Source: Metridium senile
Taxonomy: Eukaryota; Cnidaria; Anthozoa; Actiniaria; Metridiidae
Assembly (NCBI GenBank): GCA_949775045.1
Contig: OX459108.1
Span: 6,079,961 to 6,143,960 of the forward strand
Direction: 5' to 3'
Length of the DNA stretch: 64,000 nt
Shown here: piece after piece, positions 11,211 to 20,883 of the stretch
How positions within the stretch are numbered: position 1 is the stretch's first letter
Layout of the letters: every line of letters begins with the position of its first letter
Translations under genes and position numbers: made by a program
Notes under the pieces: model-generated
What the model saw: only the letters and a program-made list of their open reading frames with translations
Databases searched by the model: none
Told to the model about the DNA's origin: nothing

Positions 11211-14200
11211 ATGTTCAATCAGATAGGTAGAAAGGTATCAGAGCTGGACACACCAGCCTTACTGCTGGATTTGGACAATTTTGAGAGAAATTTGAAAAAA
11301 CTTCCACAAAGTCTTCTATCGTCAAACTGTTCGGTAAAGGTTCGCCCTCACGCCAAGGCACACAAATGTCCAGCTATCGCACACAAGCAGGTATGGAGAC
11401 TACAATGAAACACAACATTGTTATTAATAGGATGATAAAGGTTATGGATATTAGATAAGTATAATGTTATCACCAGGGTTTGGACCACTACTGCTTGGTA
11501 AATGTATCACGATATATTTGTTGACTATTGCAGGTGGAACATGGCGCAGTTGGTATCTGTTGTCAAAAGCTATCAGAGGCTGAGAGTATGGTGAGTTTGA
11601 ATGTTTTTTCTTTCCTATCTCAATAGATGCTACCCTGAATATATAAAAACGACACCACTATTGTAGTGTTGATTATATCTTGATTGGGTACCCTGTGGTA
11701 GAATATGTTTGGGTTCCCTGTGTCAAGGCTTATGTTGTTTTAAAGTCGTCATGGCAGAATAAGGTACAATCTGTTTACTAATTCAAACCATCTTGAGCAA
11801 CACACTATTAGTCTATTAAAGTAATGTATGTTTGTCACATTATCATGCAGTGTAATAGATTGACACATTTGAAAGAATGCAAAGTACAGCTGTTTTGTGG
11901 TTATTTCCAGAATATACACATATTTCAAAAATTGTTGTACAATTAAAGCTACAGCCCACACTCTGAAGCCTGCAAAGGATATCGGCATTTCAATCAATCC
12001 ATCAAAAGGTCTATTTAGAAAAACATGTGGTAAAATTATATAGAAAATGTTACACTTAAAAGGATCCTCCACTAAAAATGAACTTGAACTTATATGATGA
12101 TAAAAATTATGCTGATTTCAAATATATATCAAAAATCTTCATCAGAAGATTTTTCGCGCGGAAAAAAAACAGTTTAAATTGTGAGGCATCTTCTGATGAC
12201 ATCATGTTGCTCTCAACGATCCAAAAAGAAAGCTTTCTTTTCGCTGTAAAGTTAGAAAATAAAAAAACTTTTGTTCTTTGCTCAACTTTGCAAAGTCTCC
12301 AGACTTTCGGAAAATTTTTTTAAAACCGATTGAAAGACAAAAGTTTGGAGAAATTTTCATTTGTCATTTAATCATTTTATCTAAAAAAAGTAGGTAAAAT
12401 AACATCGTCCTTCGGAATACTTCGAAAGGTATTTTTTTAAGAACCCATAGCGCATATTCATTATTTGGAGAATTCTTGCACAATAGGATTAGGGCAGAAC
12501 CGTTTTCGCACAATATTTATAGTTATATTCATATATATTTCCCATCGTTGAGAGCAACATGACGTCATCAGAAAGTGCCACAGGGATCCCAAAAATATTT
12601 TTTCTCACATTTTAAACGTTTTTTTTGCGCGAAAAATCGTCTGATGAAAATATTCAGCATAATTTTTATCATGATCATATAAGTTCAAGTTCATTTTTAG
12701 TGGAGGATCCCTTTAACTGTTTTACATGATTTTCTTCTCTTGTTATCAAAATATTCTTAGCAAATTTTAGTGTACATGTTTGTGTTATGTGGTAGATGAT
12801 GAAAAAATATTTCTTGAAAATAACATGTAACATTACCAACATCCTTTCATGTTACAGGAGTGTTGAATGTAGCTACAGCTGCAACAACAATGTTTGAAAT
12901 AGGTATATATAATAATTATATCCATACTCCTACATGGTTGGCACCAAGTTTTGATCTTTTTTCCTTTCTTGTTTCTTACCTGTGTATTTGTTTTAAGGTT
13001 GTTGCAGGTATCAAGGATATATTGATTTCAAATGAGGTAATTAACTAGTCTTTAAATGCAAACTAGTGAGTAAACTAGACTAAGTATATGTACAGGCTGT
13101 GTCAGTGTTTGATATAAATGACAGGCAATAGAATGAATTTCTAAACACTTTTTGAGCTGCAAAGCAATCGAGAAGTGACACAAATAAGATGCTATGCCTT
13201 GTGTTTCTTTACGACTTCTCTAGTGCTCTACAGCTCCGAGCATGCTTATATCACAGTATAGAGACACACACTGTTTTATATTCCTTTAATACAAATGAAT
13301 AACTTTATTTATGGTCAGGGAGACACATAATAACCTTACTTATCATATTCTACATTATCTATTTGTAATGATTTCTTTGTTTATTCATTTACGTACATGT
13401 CACAATTCACATCTTTGATGTGCAAAGCTATTATTTAGTAAACATTATATACTACCCTAAGTATTGATGAGTGATGATGGTAAATATATTGTTTGATTTG
13501 TAAGGTGGTAGGATCATCAAAGCTACAACGACTGGCCTCTCTTGCAAAACAAGCTACTATAACAGTCTGTGTTGATGATGCCCAAGTTGCGAGTGAGATG
13601 TCACAGATAGCGGTGTCATTTGGTGCAACTATTAATGTCATTATTGAGGTTAATGTTGGTCAAGATAGATGTGGAGTGGAGCCTGGACAGCCTGTGGTAG
13701 CTTTGGCCAAGCAACTTATGGCTCTTCCACAATTGGATTTCAATGGAATTCAGACTTACCAGGGGTAGGGTGTTTTTTTGGCATACAACCTTACGAGGGG
13801 TAGGGTGGTTTATTTTTTATACAACCTTTCCAGGGGTAGGGTGGTTAATTTGCTATACAATCTTACCAGGGGTAGGGTGGTTGATTTACTAGACAACCTT
13901 ACCAGGGTTGGGGTGGTTTATTTGGTATACAACCTTACCAGGGGTAGGGTGGTTTATTTGCTAGACAACCTTACCAGGGGTAGGTTGGTTTATTTGCTCG
14001 ACAACCTTACCAGGGGTGGGGTGGTTTATTTGGTATACAACCTTTCCAGGGGTGGGGTGGTTTATTTGCTAGACAACCTTACCAGGGGTAGGGTGGTTTA
14101 TTTGCTAGACAACCATACCAGGGGTAATGTAGGGTGGTGCATTTGCTATACAACCTTACCAGGGGTAGGGTGGTTTATTTGGTATACAACCTTTCCAGGG

Positions 14201-17200
14201 GTGGGGTGGTTTATTTGCTAGACAACCTTACCAGGGGTAGGTTGGTATATTTGCTAGACAACCTTACCAGGGGTAGGTTGGTTTATTTGCTAGACAACCT
14301 TACCAGGGGTAGGGTGGTGCATTTGCTGGACAACCTTACCAGGGGTAGGGTGGTGCATTTGCTATACAACCTTACCAGGGGTAGGGTGGTTTATTTTCTA
14401 TACAACCTTACCAGGAGTGGGGTGGTTAATTTCTACATAATCTTACCATGGGTAGGGTGGTTTATTTGCTATACAACCTTACCAGGGGTAGGTTGGTTAA
14501 TTTGCTATACAATCTTACCAGGGGTAGGATGGTTTATTTGCTATACAACCTAACCATGGGTAGGGTGGTTTATTTGCTATACAAACTTACCAGGGGTAGG
14601 GTGGTTTTATTCCTATACAAAGTTGCCTATGTATTGTTTTTTCTTTTCTTTGATAGCTATGATTAAGTGTATTGTATGTGGATAATTAGGGACCTTATAA
14701 ATAGCATCACAAGTGTGGAAATGTAAGTTTTTACCATTAAGGTATTGTCTATTTTAGGTATATACCTTTGATAAAGAGATATCTAGATGGATTATAAGGA
14801 ATATTGTTGTATTTCAGGTGGAACCAACATGTCAGGACATATGAAGACAGGCAAACAGCTGTTACAAAGGTTGTTGACAAAACAAAGCAAACTTTGAAGG
14901 TTAGCAAGTGTTTGGTGCTGCTTTGTTTGTTTGATTGCATTTTTGATTCTTTGATTGTTTTCTTATAATAATTTTTTCTTGATTGTCTGTTTATTTGTTT
15001 GGTTGTTTGGTTGTTTGTTTGTTTGGTTGTTTGTTTGGTTGTTTGGTTGTTTGGTTGTTTGTTTGTTTGTTTGTTTGTTTGTTTGGTTGGTTGTTTGGTT
15101 GTTTGGTTGTTTGGTTGTTTGGTTGTTTGGTTGTTTGGTTGTTTGGCACAATAACTGTTTATCAATTGCTGGGCTATTATTGGCTGTGAGGGATAAAACC
15201 ATTTTGTCTTCTCACCAGGCCCTTGCAGACAATGGTATCCCATGTCAAGTTGTTACAGGTGGAGGGACTGGTACATATCAATTTGAAGCTGCCAGTGGAG
15301 GTAGATTAAATGTTTGAATTTAAAACCAGTTTATGATGAATTATCTTATAATATAATAGACAAATTTATAAAAGGCTGTGGAAATTACTAGTTGATTTTC
15401 AGTTTAATTTATGATCTGTATATTTGTGTATGGCTGGGGAATTTTTCACTTGGGTTCCCTGTGGTCCTGTATTCGTTGGCTGTTTTAAAGGTGGCCAAAA
15501 TGGCTGACATACCTTGCTTCTTTGATTTCAATATAATTTTTCAATAAAATGTTTAGATTGGAAACCACTAGTCTTTTTAACAGTTCTCTGCACCATTTGT
15601 AATTTTTTATCATATTATCTTATTATGAAAAGCTTATTATGTTAAGAAAAGAATTCAAATGGCACTGAGTACTTTGAAAAGGAATATTATTATTTAGGGT
15701 GATGTGAATAATGACAGAATTAATACATAAATGATTATCTCATAAATAATGATAACTTTTGAAGAAAACCATTTATTTGTAATTTCTTTTTGTGTATTTG
15801 ATGTCAAAAAATAATTAGGACAAAGTTCTTGAACCAATCAGCATGCTCCATTTTCAATAACCACCTGTGTAATTATAATAATATAAATTATACAGTGGAA
15901 CCCCGCCTTATGGCCACCCACTTAATACAGCTACCCCGTCATTGCGGCCAGTTGTTTAGGACCTGACGAAATACATGCCCATATATTTTCTATAAAATGT
16001 ACCCGCTTAATACAGCCACCCCGTTAATACGACCACTTTTGGCTGTCCCTTCGGTGGCCGGATTAACAGGGTTCCACTGTATACCCACCAACATATGTCA
16101 GGTGCATTGTGGGTAATGTTTATGTAATTAGTAACAATCCCCCCTCCCCCCCTATATAACTTCCGAAAATAACGTTACCCCCCCCCCCCTCAATATTGCC
16201 GACCCCCCATACACTAATAAATGAAAGCCCCTAATTGCATGTTGTTTGCAGAAGTCTGATTAGTTTGAAGCGTTTTAAGGCAGAATCAAACATTACCCAC
16301 AATGCACCAAATATATAAATATTGGTGAGGTCAGAATTTCTGCAAATTGCTGTCATTAAAACAAAACTTTTTATTATTTTTTCTATCGCAGTTTTCACGG
16401 AAGTACAACCAGTATCCTTTGAAACTGTTTTCAAATATATACAAAAAAACATGGAAAAACAGGGTTCACATGAAGATCAAAAGTGCAGTTTATAAAAGAT
16501 CTTTCTGAATACTTGGTATAGACCAAATGCCAATTGACTTTCAAAAGTAAAAACCTAATCTTAAAAAATAAGCATCACCATCAGAAAGAGCAAGTAGAAA
16601 TATGTATTTTTGAAAAGTTTTATAGATATAAATACAATTTAAGTGAAGCTATTTTGAATCAAAATTACATAGATTTGTATGTGTTCAGTGAAGTGTTTCC
16701 TTGTTAGCCTCATTGGTTTTTTTTTACACTTTTGATATTCTAATAACTTCTTAAGTAAATTTTTGTCTCAAACTTTTTACCTTTATTCTTATCTATAATT
16801 ATGTTGTAGTGGTCAATTAAAATAGGAATTTAAAAAAAAATGATAATGAAGTGGCGGCCATATTGGCATTCGATCTATACTAGCATAACAAATGATATCA
16901 ACTTTAACTTGATAAAGGGATCATATATCTTTATGGATGCTGATTATGGAAAAAACTTTGGCAAAGATGGTCAGCAGTTTAATGACTTTGAACAAAGTCT
17001 TTTTGTTCTTAGTACTGTCATCAGCATTACTGTAAGTACATTGCACATTTGCCTGCTTGCCATCCTCGCAATTGGCTTGGCTGCAAGATGGAACTGTCTT
17101 ATTTGTGTGATATTATTTATTTTGTAGCCTGGTAACCGTTCTATTCTAGATGCAGGGCTTAAAGCTGTCAGTCTGGACTCAGGACCCCCCTTGGTTTGTA

Positions 17201-20200
17201 TGCATGTCTGCCTCTCAGCCTACTAGTTTGTCTGTTGGTCTGTCTGCTGGTTTGTTAGTCAGTCTGTCTGTCTGTCTGCTGGGTTGTCTGTTGGTCTGTC
17301 TGCTGGTTTGTTAGTCAGTCTGTCTGTCTGCTGGGTTGTCTGTTGGTCTGTCTGCTGGTTTGTTAGTCAGTCTGTCTGTCTGCTGGGTTGTCTGTTGGTC
17401 TGTCTGCTGGTTTGTTAGTCAGTCTGTCTGTCTGTCTGCTGTTTTGTCTGTCTGTCTGTCTTTCTTTCTATTGGTTGGTAATTTTGTCTGTGTGTTTGTC
17501 TGTGTGTTTGTCTGTCTACTCGTCTGTTTGTCAGTTTGTCTGCCTGTCAGTCTGTTGGTTTGTCTGTCTGTCCGTCTGTTGGTTTAATATTCAGTTTGTC
17601 TGCTGGTTTGTCTGCATGTCCGTCTGTGGGTTTAATATTTGGTTTGTCTGTCTGTCTATCTATCTGCTGGTTTGTCTGTCTGTCCGTCTACTGTTTGACT
17701 GTCTGTACGTCTGTAACAGTCTTTATATATTTAGGTCAAAAATAATCCAGAGCTGATGTTTAGTAATGGAGGAGACGAACATGGTATTCTAAGACCGTCA
17801 GGAAACCTCAAGGTATGTCACTGTCAATGTCATTGCTTGTTTGATATTATTGCAAGGTATCTCACTGTCAATGACATTGCTTGTTTGGTATTATTGCAAG
17901 GTATCTCACTGTCAATGACATTGCTTGTTTGGTATTATTGCTAGGTATCTCACTGTCAATGTCATTTCTTGTTTGGTATTATTGCTAGGTATCTCACTGT
18001 CAATGACATTGCTTGTTTGGTATTATTGCAAGGTATCTCACTGTCAATGACATTGCTTGTTTGGTATTACCAGTATTGCAAGGTATCTCACTGTCAATGA
18101 CATTGCTTGTTTGGTATTATTGCAAGGTATCTCACTGTCAATGACATTGCTTGTTTGGTATTATTGCAAGGTATCTCACTGTCAATGACATTGCTTGTTT
18201 GGTATTATTGCAAGGTATCTCACTGTCAATGACATTGCTTGTTTGGTATTATTGCAAGGTATCTCACTGTCAATGACATTGCTTGTTTGGTATTATTGCA
18301 AGGTATCTCACTGTCAATGTCATTGCTTGTTTGGTATTATTGCAAGGTATCTCACTGTCAATGACATTGCTTGTTTGGTATTATTGCAAGGTATCTCACT
18401 GTCAATGACATTGCTTGTTTGGTATTATTGCTAGGTATCTCACTGTCAATGTCATTACTTGTTTGGTATTATTGCAAGGTATCTCACTGTCAATGACATT
18501 GCTTGTTTGGTATTATTGCAAGGTATCTCACTGTCAATGACATTGCTTGTTTGGTATTATTGCAAGGTATCTCACTGTCAATGTCATTGCTTGTTTGGTA
18601 TTATTGCAAGGTATCTCACTGTCAATGACATTGCTTGTTTGGTATTATTGCAAGGTATCTCACTGTCAATGACATTGCTTGTTTGGTATTATTGCTAGGT
18701 ATCTCACTGTCAATGTCATTACTTGTTTGGTATTATTGCAAGGTATCTCACTGTCAATGACATTGCTTGTTTGGTATTATTGCAAGGTATCTCACTGTCA
18801 ATGACATTGCTTGTTTGGTATTATTGCAAGGTATCTCACTGTCAATGACATTGCTTGTTTGGTATTATTGCAAGGTATCTCACTGTCAATGACATTGCTT
18901 GTTTGGTATTATTGCAAGGTATCTCACTGTCAATGACATTGCTTGTTTGGTATTATTGCAAGGTATCTCACTGTCAATGTCATTGCTTGTTTGGTATTAT
19001 TGCAAGGTATCTCACTGTCAATGACATTGCTTGTTTGGTATTATTGCAAGGTATCTCACTGTCAATGACATTGCTTGTTTGGTATTATTGCTAGGTATCT
19101 CACTGTCAATGTCATTACTTGTTTGGTATTATTGCAAGGTATCTCACTGTCAATGACATTGCTTGTTTGGTATTATTGCAAGGTATCTCACTGTCAATGA
19201 CATTGCTTGTTTGGTATTATTGTAAGGTATCTCACTGTCAATGACATTGCTTGTTTGGTATTATTGTAAGGTATCTCACTGTCAATGACATTGCTTGTTT
19301 GGTATTATTGCAAGGTATCTCACTGTCAATGTCATTGCTTGTTTGGTATTATTGCAAGGTATCTCACTGTCAATGACATTGCTTGTTTGGTATTATTGCT
19401 AGGTATCTCACTGTCAATGACATTGCTTGTTTGGTATTATTGCAAGGTATCTCACTGTCAATGTCATTACTTGTTTGGTATTATTGCAAGGTATCTCACT
19501 GTCAATGACATTGCTTGTTTGGTATTATTGTAAGGTATCTCACTGTCAATGACATTGCTTGTTTGGTATTATTGCAAGGTATCTCACTGTCAATGACATT
19601 GCTTGTTTGGTATTATTGTAGTTTTCTGCGAACTCATTTAACAACTTTCTTTGAATGGTTATCTTGATTTTCATTGGTCGACCTAATAAGGTCGACCAAT
19701 CAGGAAAGAGCTGAATTTTGACTTTTGGAACAAGCTCCAACTGACTACGTTTCCAGGGTATTTATTCTGGAAGCGAGAAACGAGCGACAGAAGATTACCC
19801 CTGGGTTCTCGAGGATGCGATCAACCCCAGCCTCGATAGCGTGTAATATATTCTTTAGAATTGGACTACAGCCATTATACCAAACAATTGAAAAACTTAA
19901 AAATTCCACTGGCTGCATTCAAATTCTAAAGAATATAGCGGTAATTTAAGGAATATGCACATTATCAAACAATTGAAGCTAATTGAAACACTTCAAAATT
20001 CCACGGGGTGTACTCAAATTCTAAGAAATATATTACACGCTATCGAGGCTGAGGTTGTTCGACGAGAACTGTCAAAAGGTCTATTCACAATGGACTATCT
20101 TTCTTTATAGATTGGTGATCAGGTATGGCTCGTACCAGGCCACTGTGACCCGACGGTCAACATGTACGATCAGATCATCGGCGTAAGAAATGGTCTCGTT

Positions 20201-20242
20201 GAATCAGTTTGGCCAATCACCGGACGAGGGCCTGGTATCTAA
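11211..20242 (+). CDS. D-threonine aldolase / D-serine dehydratase-like metal-activated PLP enzyme, 11 exons
   Basis: Fold-type III PLP enzymes of this group cleave or dehydrate D-3-hydroxy-amino acids using a metal ion. Exons are 11211-11390, 11534-11590, 12998-13036, 13505-13764, 14818-14899, 15219-15300, 16392-16411, 16918-17031, 17128-17193, 17735-17812 and 20111-20242. They join in frame to 369 aa, close to the family's roughly 380. Visible motifs are DTPALLLDLDN (13-23), RPHAKAHK with the likely PLP lysine K49, the TGGGTGTY phosphate-binding loop in exon 6, FMDADYG in exon 8 and GHCDPTVN (336-343). The H-x-D pair fits aldolase-type metal ligands better than the H-x-C of vertebrate D-serine dehydratase, so substrate is undecided. 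Start is the first Met, with a short N-terminus typical of the family. Introns are loaded with MITEs and minisatellites; no exon is broken. Confidence 0.88.
12060..12712. mobile_element. 653-bp MITE with TTAA duplication in intron 2
   Basis: The ends are inverted over about 50-60 bp: AAGGATCCTCCACTAAAAA at the left, and TTTTTAGTGGAGGATCCCT at the right. TTAA flanks both ends (12056-12059 and 12713-12716), as for piggyBac-type insertions. No transposase is encoded. Confidence 0.8.
12857..13504. other. Introns 2-3 of the D-threonine aldolase-like gene, outside exon 3
   Basis: Apart from exon 3 (12998-13036) this stretch is intronic. Near 13043-13077 a short inverted motif, ACTAGTCTTTAAATG against GTGAGTAAACTAG, resembles the ACTAGTTTACTCACTAGT end seen in the repeats near 42300, 51950 and 55670. 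No other feature is recognised. Confidence 0.5.
13755..14622. repeat. 36-bp minisatellite (~24 copies) that begins at the exon 4 donor
   Basis: The consensus unit reads roughly TTACCAGGGGTAGGGTGG plus TTTATTTGCTAGACAACC. The first copy overlaps the last bases of exon 4 (ACTTACCAGG|GTAGGG), so every unit carries a copy of the exon end and its 5' splice site. The period is a multiple of three, which creates long spurious ORFs of a 12-residue repeat. Confidence 0.95.
14985..15146. repeat. (GTTT/GGTT)n array in intron 5
   Basis: An array of GTTTGGTT and GTTTGTTT units ends about 70 bases before exon 6 of the D-threonine aldolase-like gene. It gives Asn/Gln/Thr-rich ORFs on the minus strand and Cys/Leu/Val-rich ORFs on the plus strand; neither is credible as protein. 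Confidence 0.95.
15891..16082. mobile_element. ~190-bp MITE, TA-CAGTGGAACC termini
   Basis: It starts TACAGTGGAACCCCGCC and ends CAGGGTTCCACTGTA, giving short inverted ends next to TA. The internal words CCACTTAATAC and CCCGTTAATACGACC are also repeated. This form is typical of a mariner-mobilised short element. It lies in intron 6. Confidence 0.8.
16140..16210. repeat. C-rich tracts
   Basis: Two clusters of C runs (CCCCCTCCCCCCC and a run of about 10 C) lie in intron 6, before the 20-nt microexon. Confidence 0.7.
16505..16893. mobile_element. ~390-bp MITE, family C, copy 1
   Basis: The left end CCAAATGCCAAT and right end GGCCATATTGGCATTCG are inverted and lie beside TATA on both sides. The interior shares AAAAACCTAATCTT, AGCATCACCATCAGAAA, AATTTAAGTGAAGCTATTT and TTATGTTGTAGTGGTCAATT with copies at 26975-27225, 36120-36480 and 50080-50725. 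It ends about 25 bases before exon 8 and may supply part of that intron's 3' end. Confidence 0.8.
17215..17720. repeat. GTCTGTCTG-rich array with ~53-bp higher-order unit
   Basis: Tetranucleotide-like GTCT/GTTT units are arranged in a longer repeat (GTCTGTTGGTCTGTCTGCTG then GTTTGTTAGTCAGTCTG). The longer unit is clearly repeated about four times from 17230 to 17440 and then decays. It fills the intron between exons 9 and 10 up to about 15 bases from the acceptor. Confidence 0.92.
17811..19620. repeat. 44-bp minisatellite (~41 copies) that begins at the exon 10 donor
   Basis: The unit starts AAGGTATCTCACTGTCAATG and continues ACATTGCTTGTTTGGTATTATTGC. The first unit starts with the last two bases of exon 10 and its donor (AAG|GTATGTCACTGTC), so each copy carries a donor-like AAG|GTATCT. 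Variant copies (GCTAGG and GTCATTACTTG types) recur at 264-bp and 396-bp steps, showing six-unit and nine-unit higher-order duplication. It occupies most of the last intron. Confidence 0.96.
19666..19695. repeat. Short perfect hairpin
   Basis: TTGGTCGACCT and AGGTCGACCAA surround a few central bases. It is a small stem just after the 44-bp minisatellite. Confidence 0.7.
19805..20072. mobile_element. ~270-bp MITE, family D, copy 1
   Basis: Inverted ends carry GTTCTCG, CCTCGATAGCGTG, TATTCTTTAGAATT and ACTACAGCC in one half and their reverse complements in the other. A second copy with the same motifs lies at about 36540-36985. It sits between the 44-bp minisatellite and the last exon of the D-threonine aldolase-like gene. 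Confidence 0.75.
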
Positions 20243-20299
20243 TTGATATATCGCCAACAATATATACGCATGAAATAGCTTTTCATCTTAAAATATGAA

Positions 20300-20558
20300 C
20301 ACAATAGACTCAATGACCACGAAACAATAGACTCACTGATCACGAAACAATAGACTCACTGATCACGAAACAATAGACTCACTGATCACGAAACAATAGA
20401 CTCACTGATCACGAAACAATAGACTCACTGATCACGAAACAATAGACTCACTGATCACGAAACAATAGACTCACTGATCACGAAACAATAGACTCACTGA
20501 TCACGAAACAATAGACTCACTGACCACGAAACAATAGACTCACCGATCACGAAACAAT
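20300..20558. repeat. 23-bp minisatellite (~11 copies) downstream of the D-threonine aldolase-like gene
   Basis: The unit is ACAATAGACTCACTGATCACGAA, nearly perfect in the middle and degenerate at both ends. It starts about 60 bases after the stop codon at 20242 and so probably lies in or near the 3' UTR. Confidence 0.95.
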
Positions 20559-20879
20559 TATTATCTTTAAAAATACCCTAAAAGATACCAGCTTTGACTT
20601 CGGTGGCCCGAAAAGCTTTTAGACACCCTAAACGATACCAAACCCTGATTTTGACCCCTAAAAGATACGACGAGCACCCCCCCCCCCCCCCTACGATATA
20701 AGGGAGTCCCCCCCCCCCGGGTCTAGACAGTAAGTAGTCTTCACAGTACAGGACAATGATTTCTTAGATATAGAACTATTTAAATGTAATTAATTGTTCC
20801 AAAGGAATACATTAAACTAGTAAGTTTTAAATTAAAGTATTAAGTTTTTTTCTAGTAGTTCTCAATAATATTTCAATAC
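20559..20879. other. Short intergenic stretch, no gene seen
   Basis: Contains direct words such as CCCTAAAAGATACCA/CCCTAAACGATACCA and two poly-C runs near 20678 and 20708. No coding or RNA signal is recognised. Confidence 0.6.
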
Positions 20880-20883
20880 TTAA

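Noticed and set aside
12858..12905. Candidate exon (VLNVATAATTMFEI) of the D-threonine aldolase-like gene
   Set aside because: Direct joining of 11590 to 12998 gives the conserved SEAESM-VVAGIKDILISNE motif in frame; adding this segment breaks it.
13778..14666. Long ORFs with a 12-residue repeat (LTRGRVVYLL-like)
   Set aside because: They are the 36-bp intronic minisatellite read in a frame different from exon 4. The period is a multiple of three, so openness is automatic.
14749..15243. Asn/Gln/Thr-rich minus-strand ORF
   Set aside because: Antisense of the GTTTGGTT array and of exon 6.
17336..17756. Cys/Ser/Val-rich ORFs
   Set aside because: Translation of GTCTGTCTG-type simple repeat in an intron; no codon bias or motif.
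18195..19533. Repeated 79-residue ORFs in the 44-bp array
   Set aside because: The unit lacks stops in most frames; the ORFs are products of tandem repetition within the last intron.
17811..20558. CRISPR-like regular repeats (44-bp and 23-bp arrays)
   Set aside because: Units are contiguous with no unique spacers, and the sequence is an intron-bearing eukaryotic genome.
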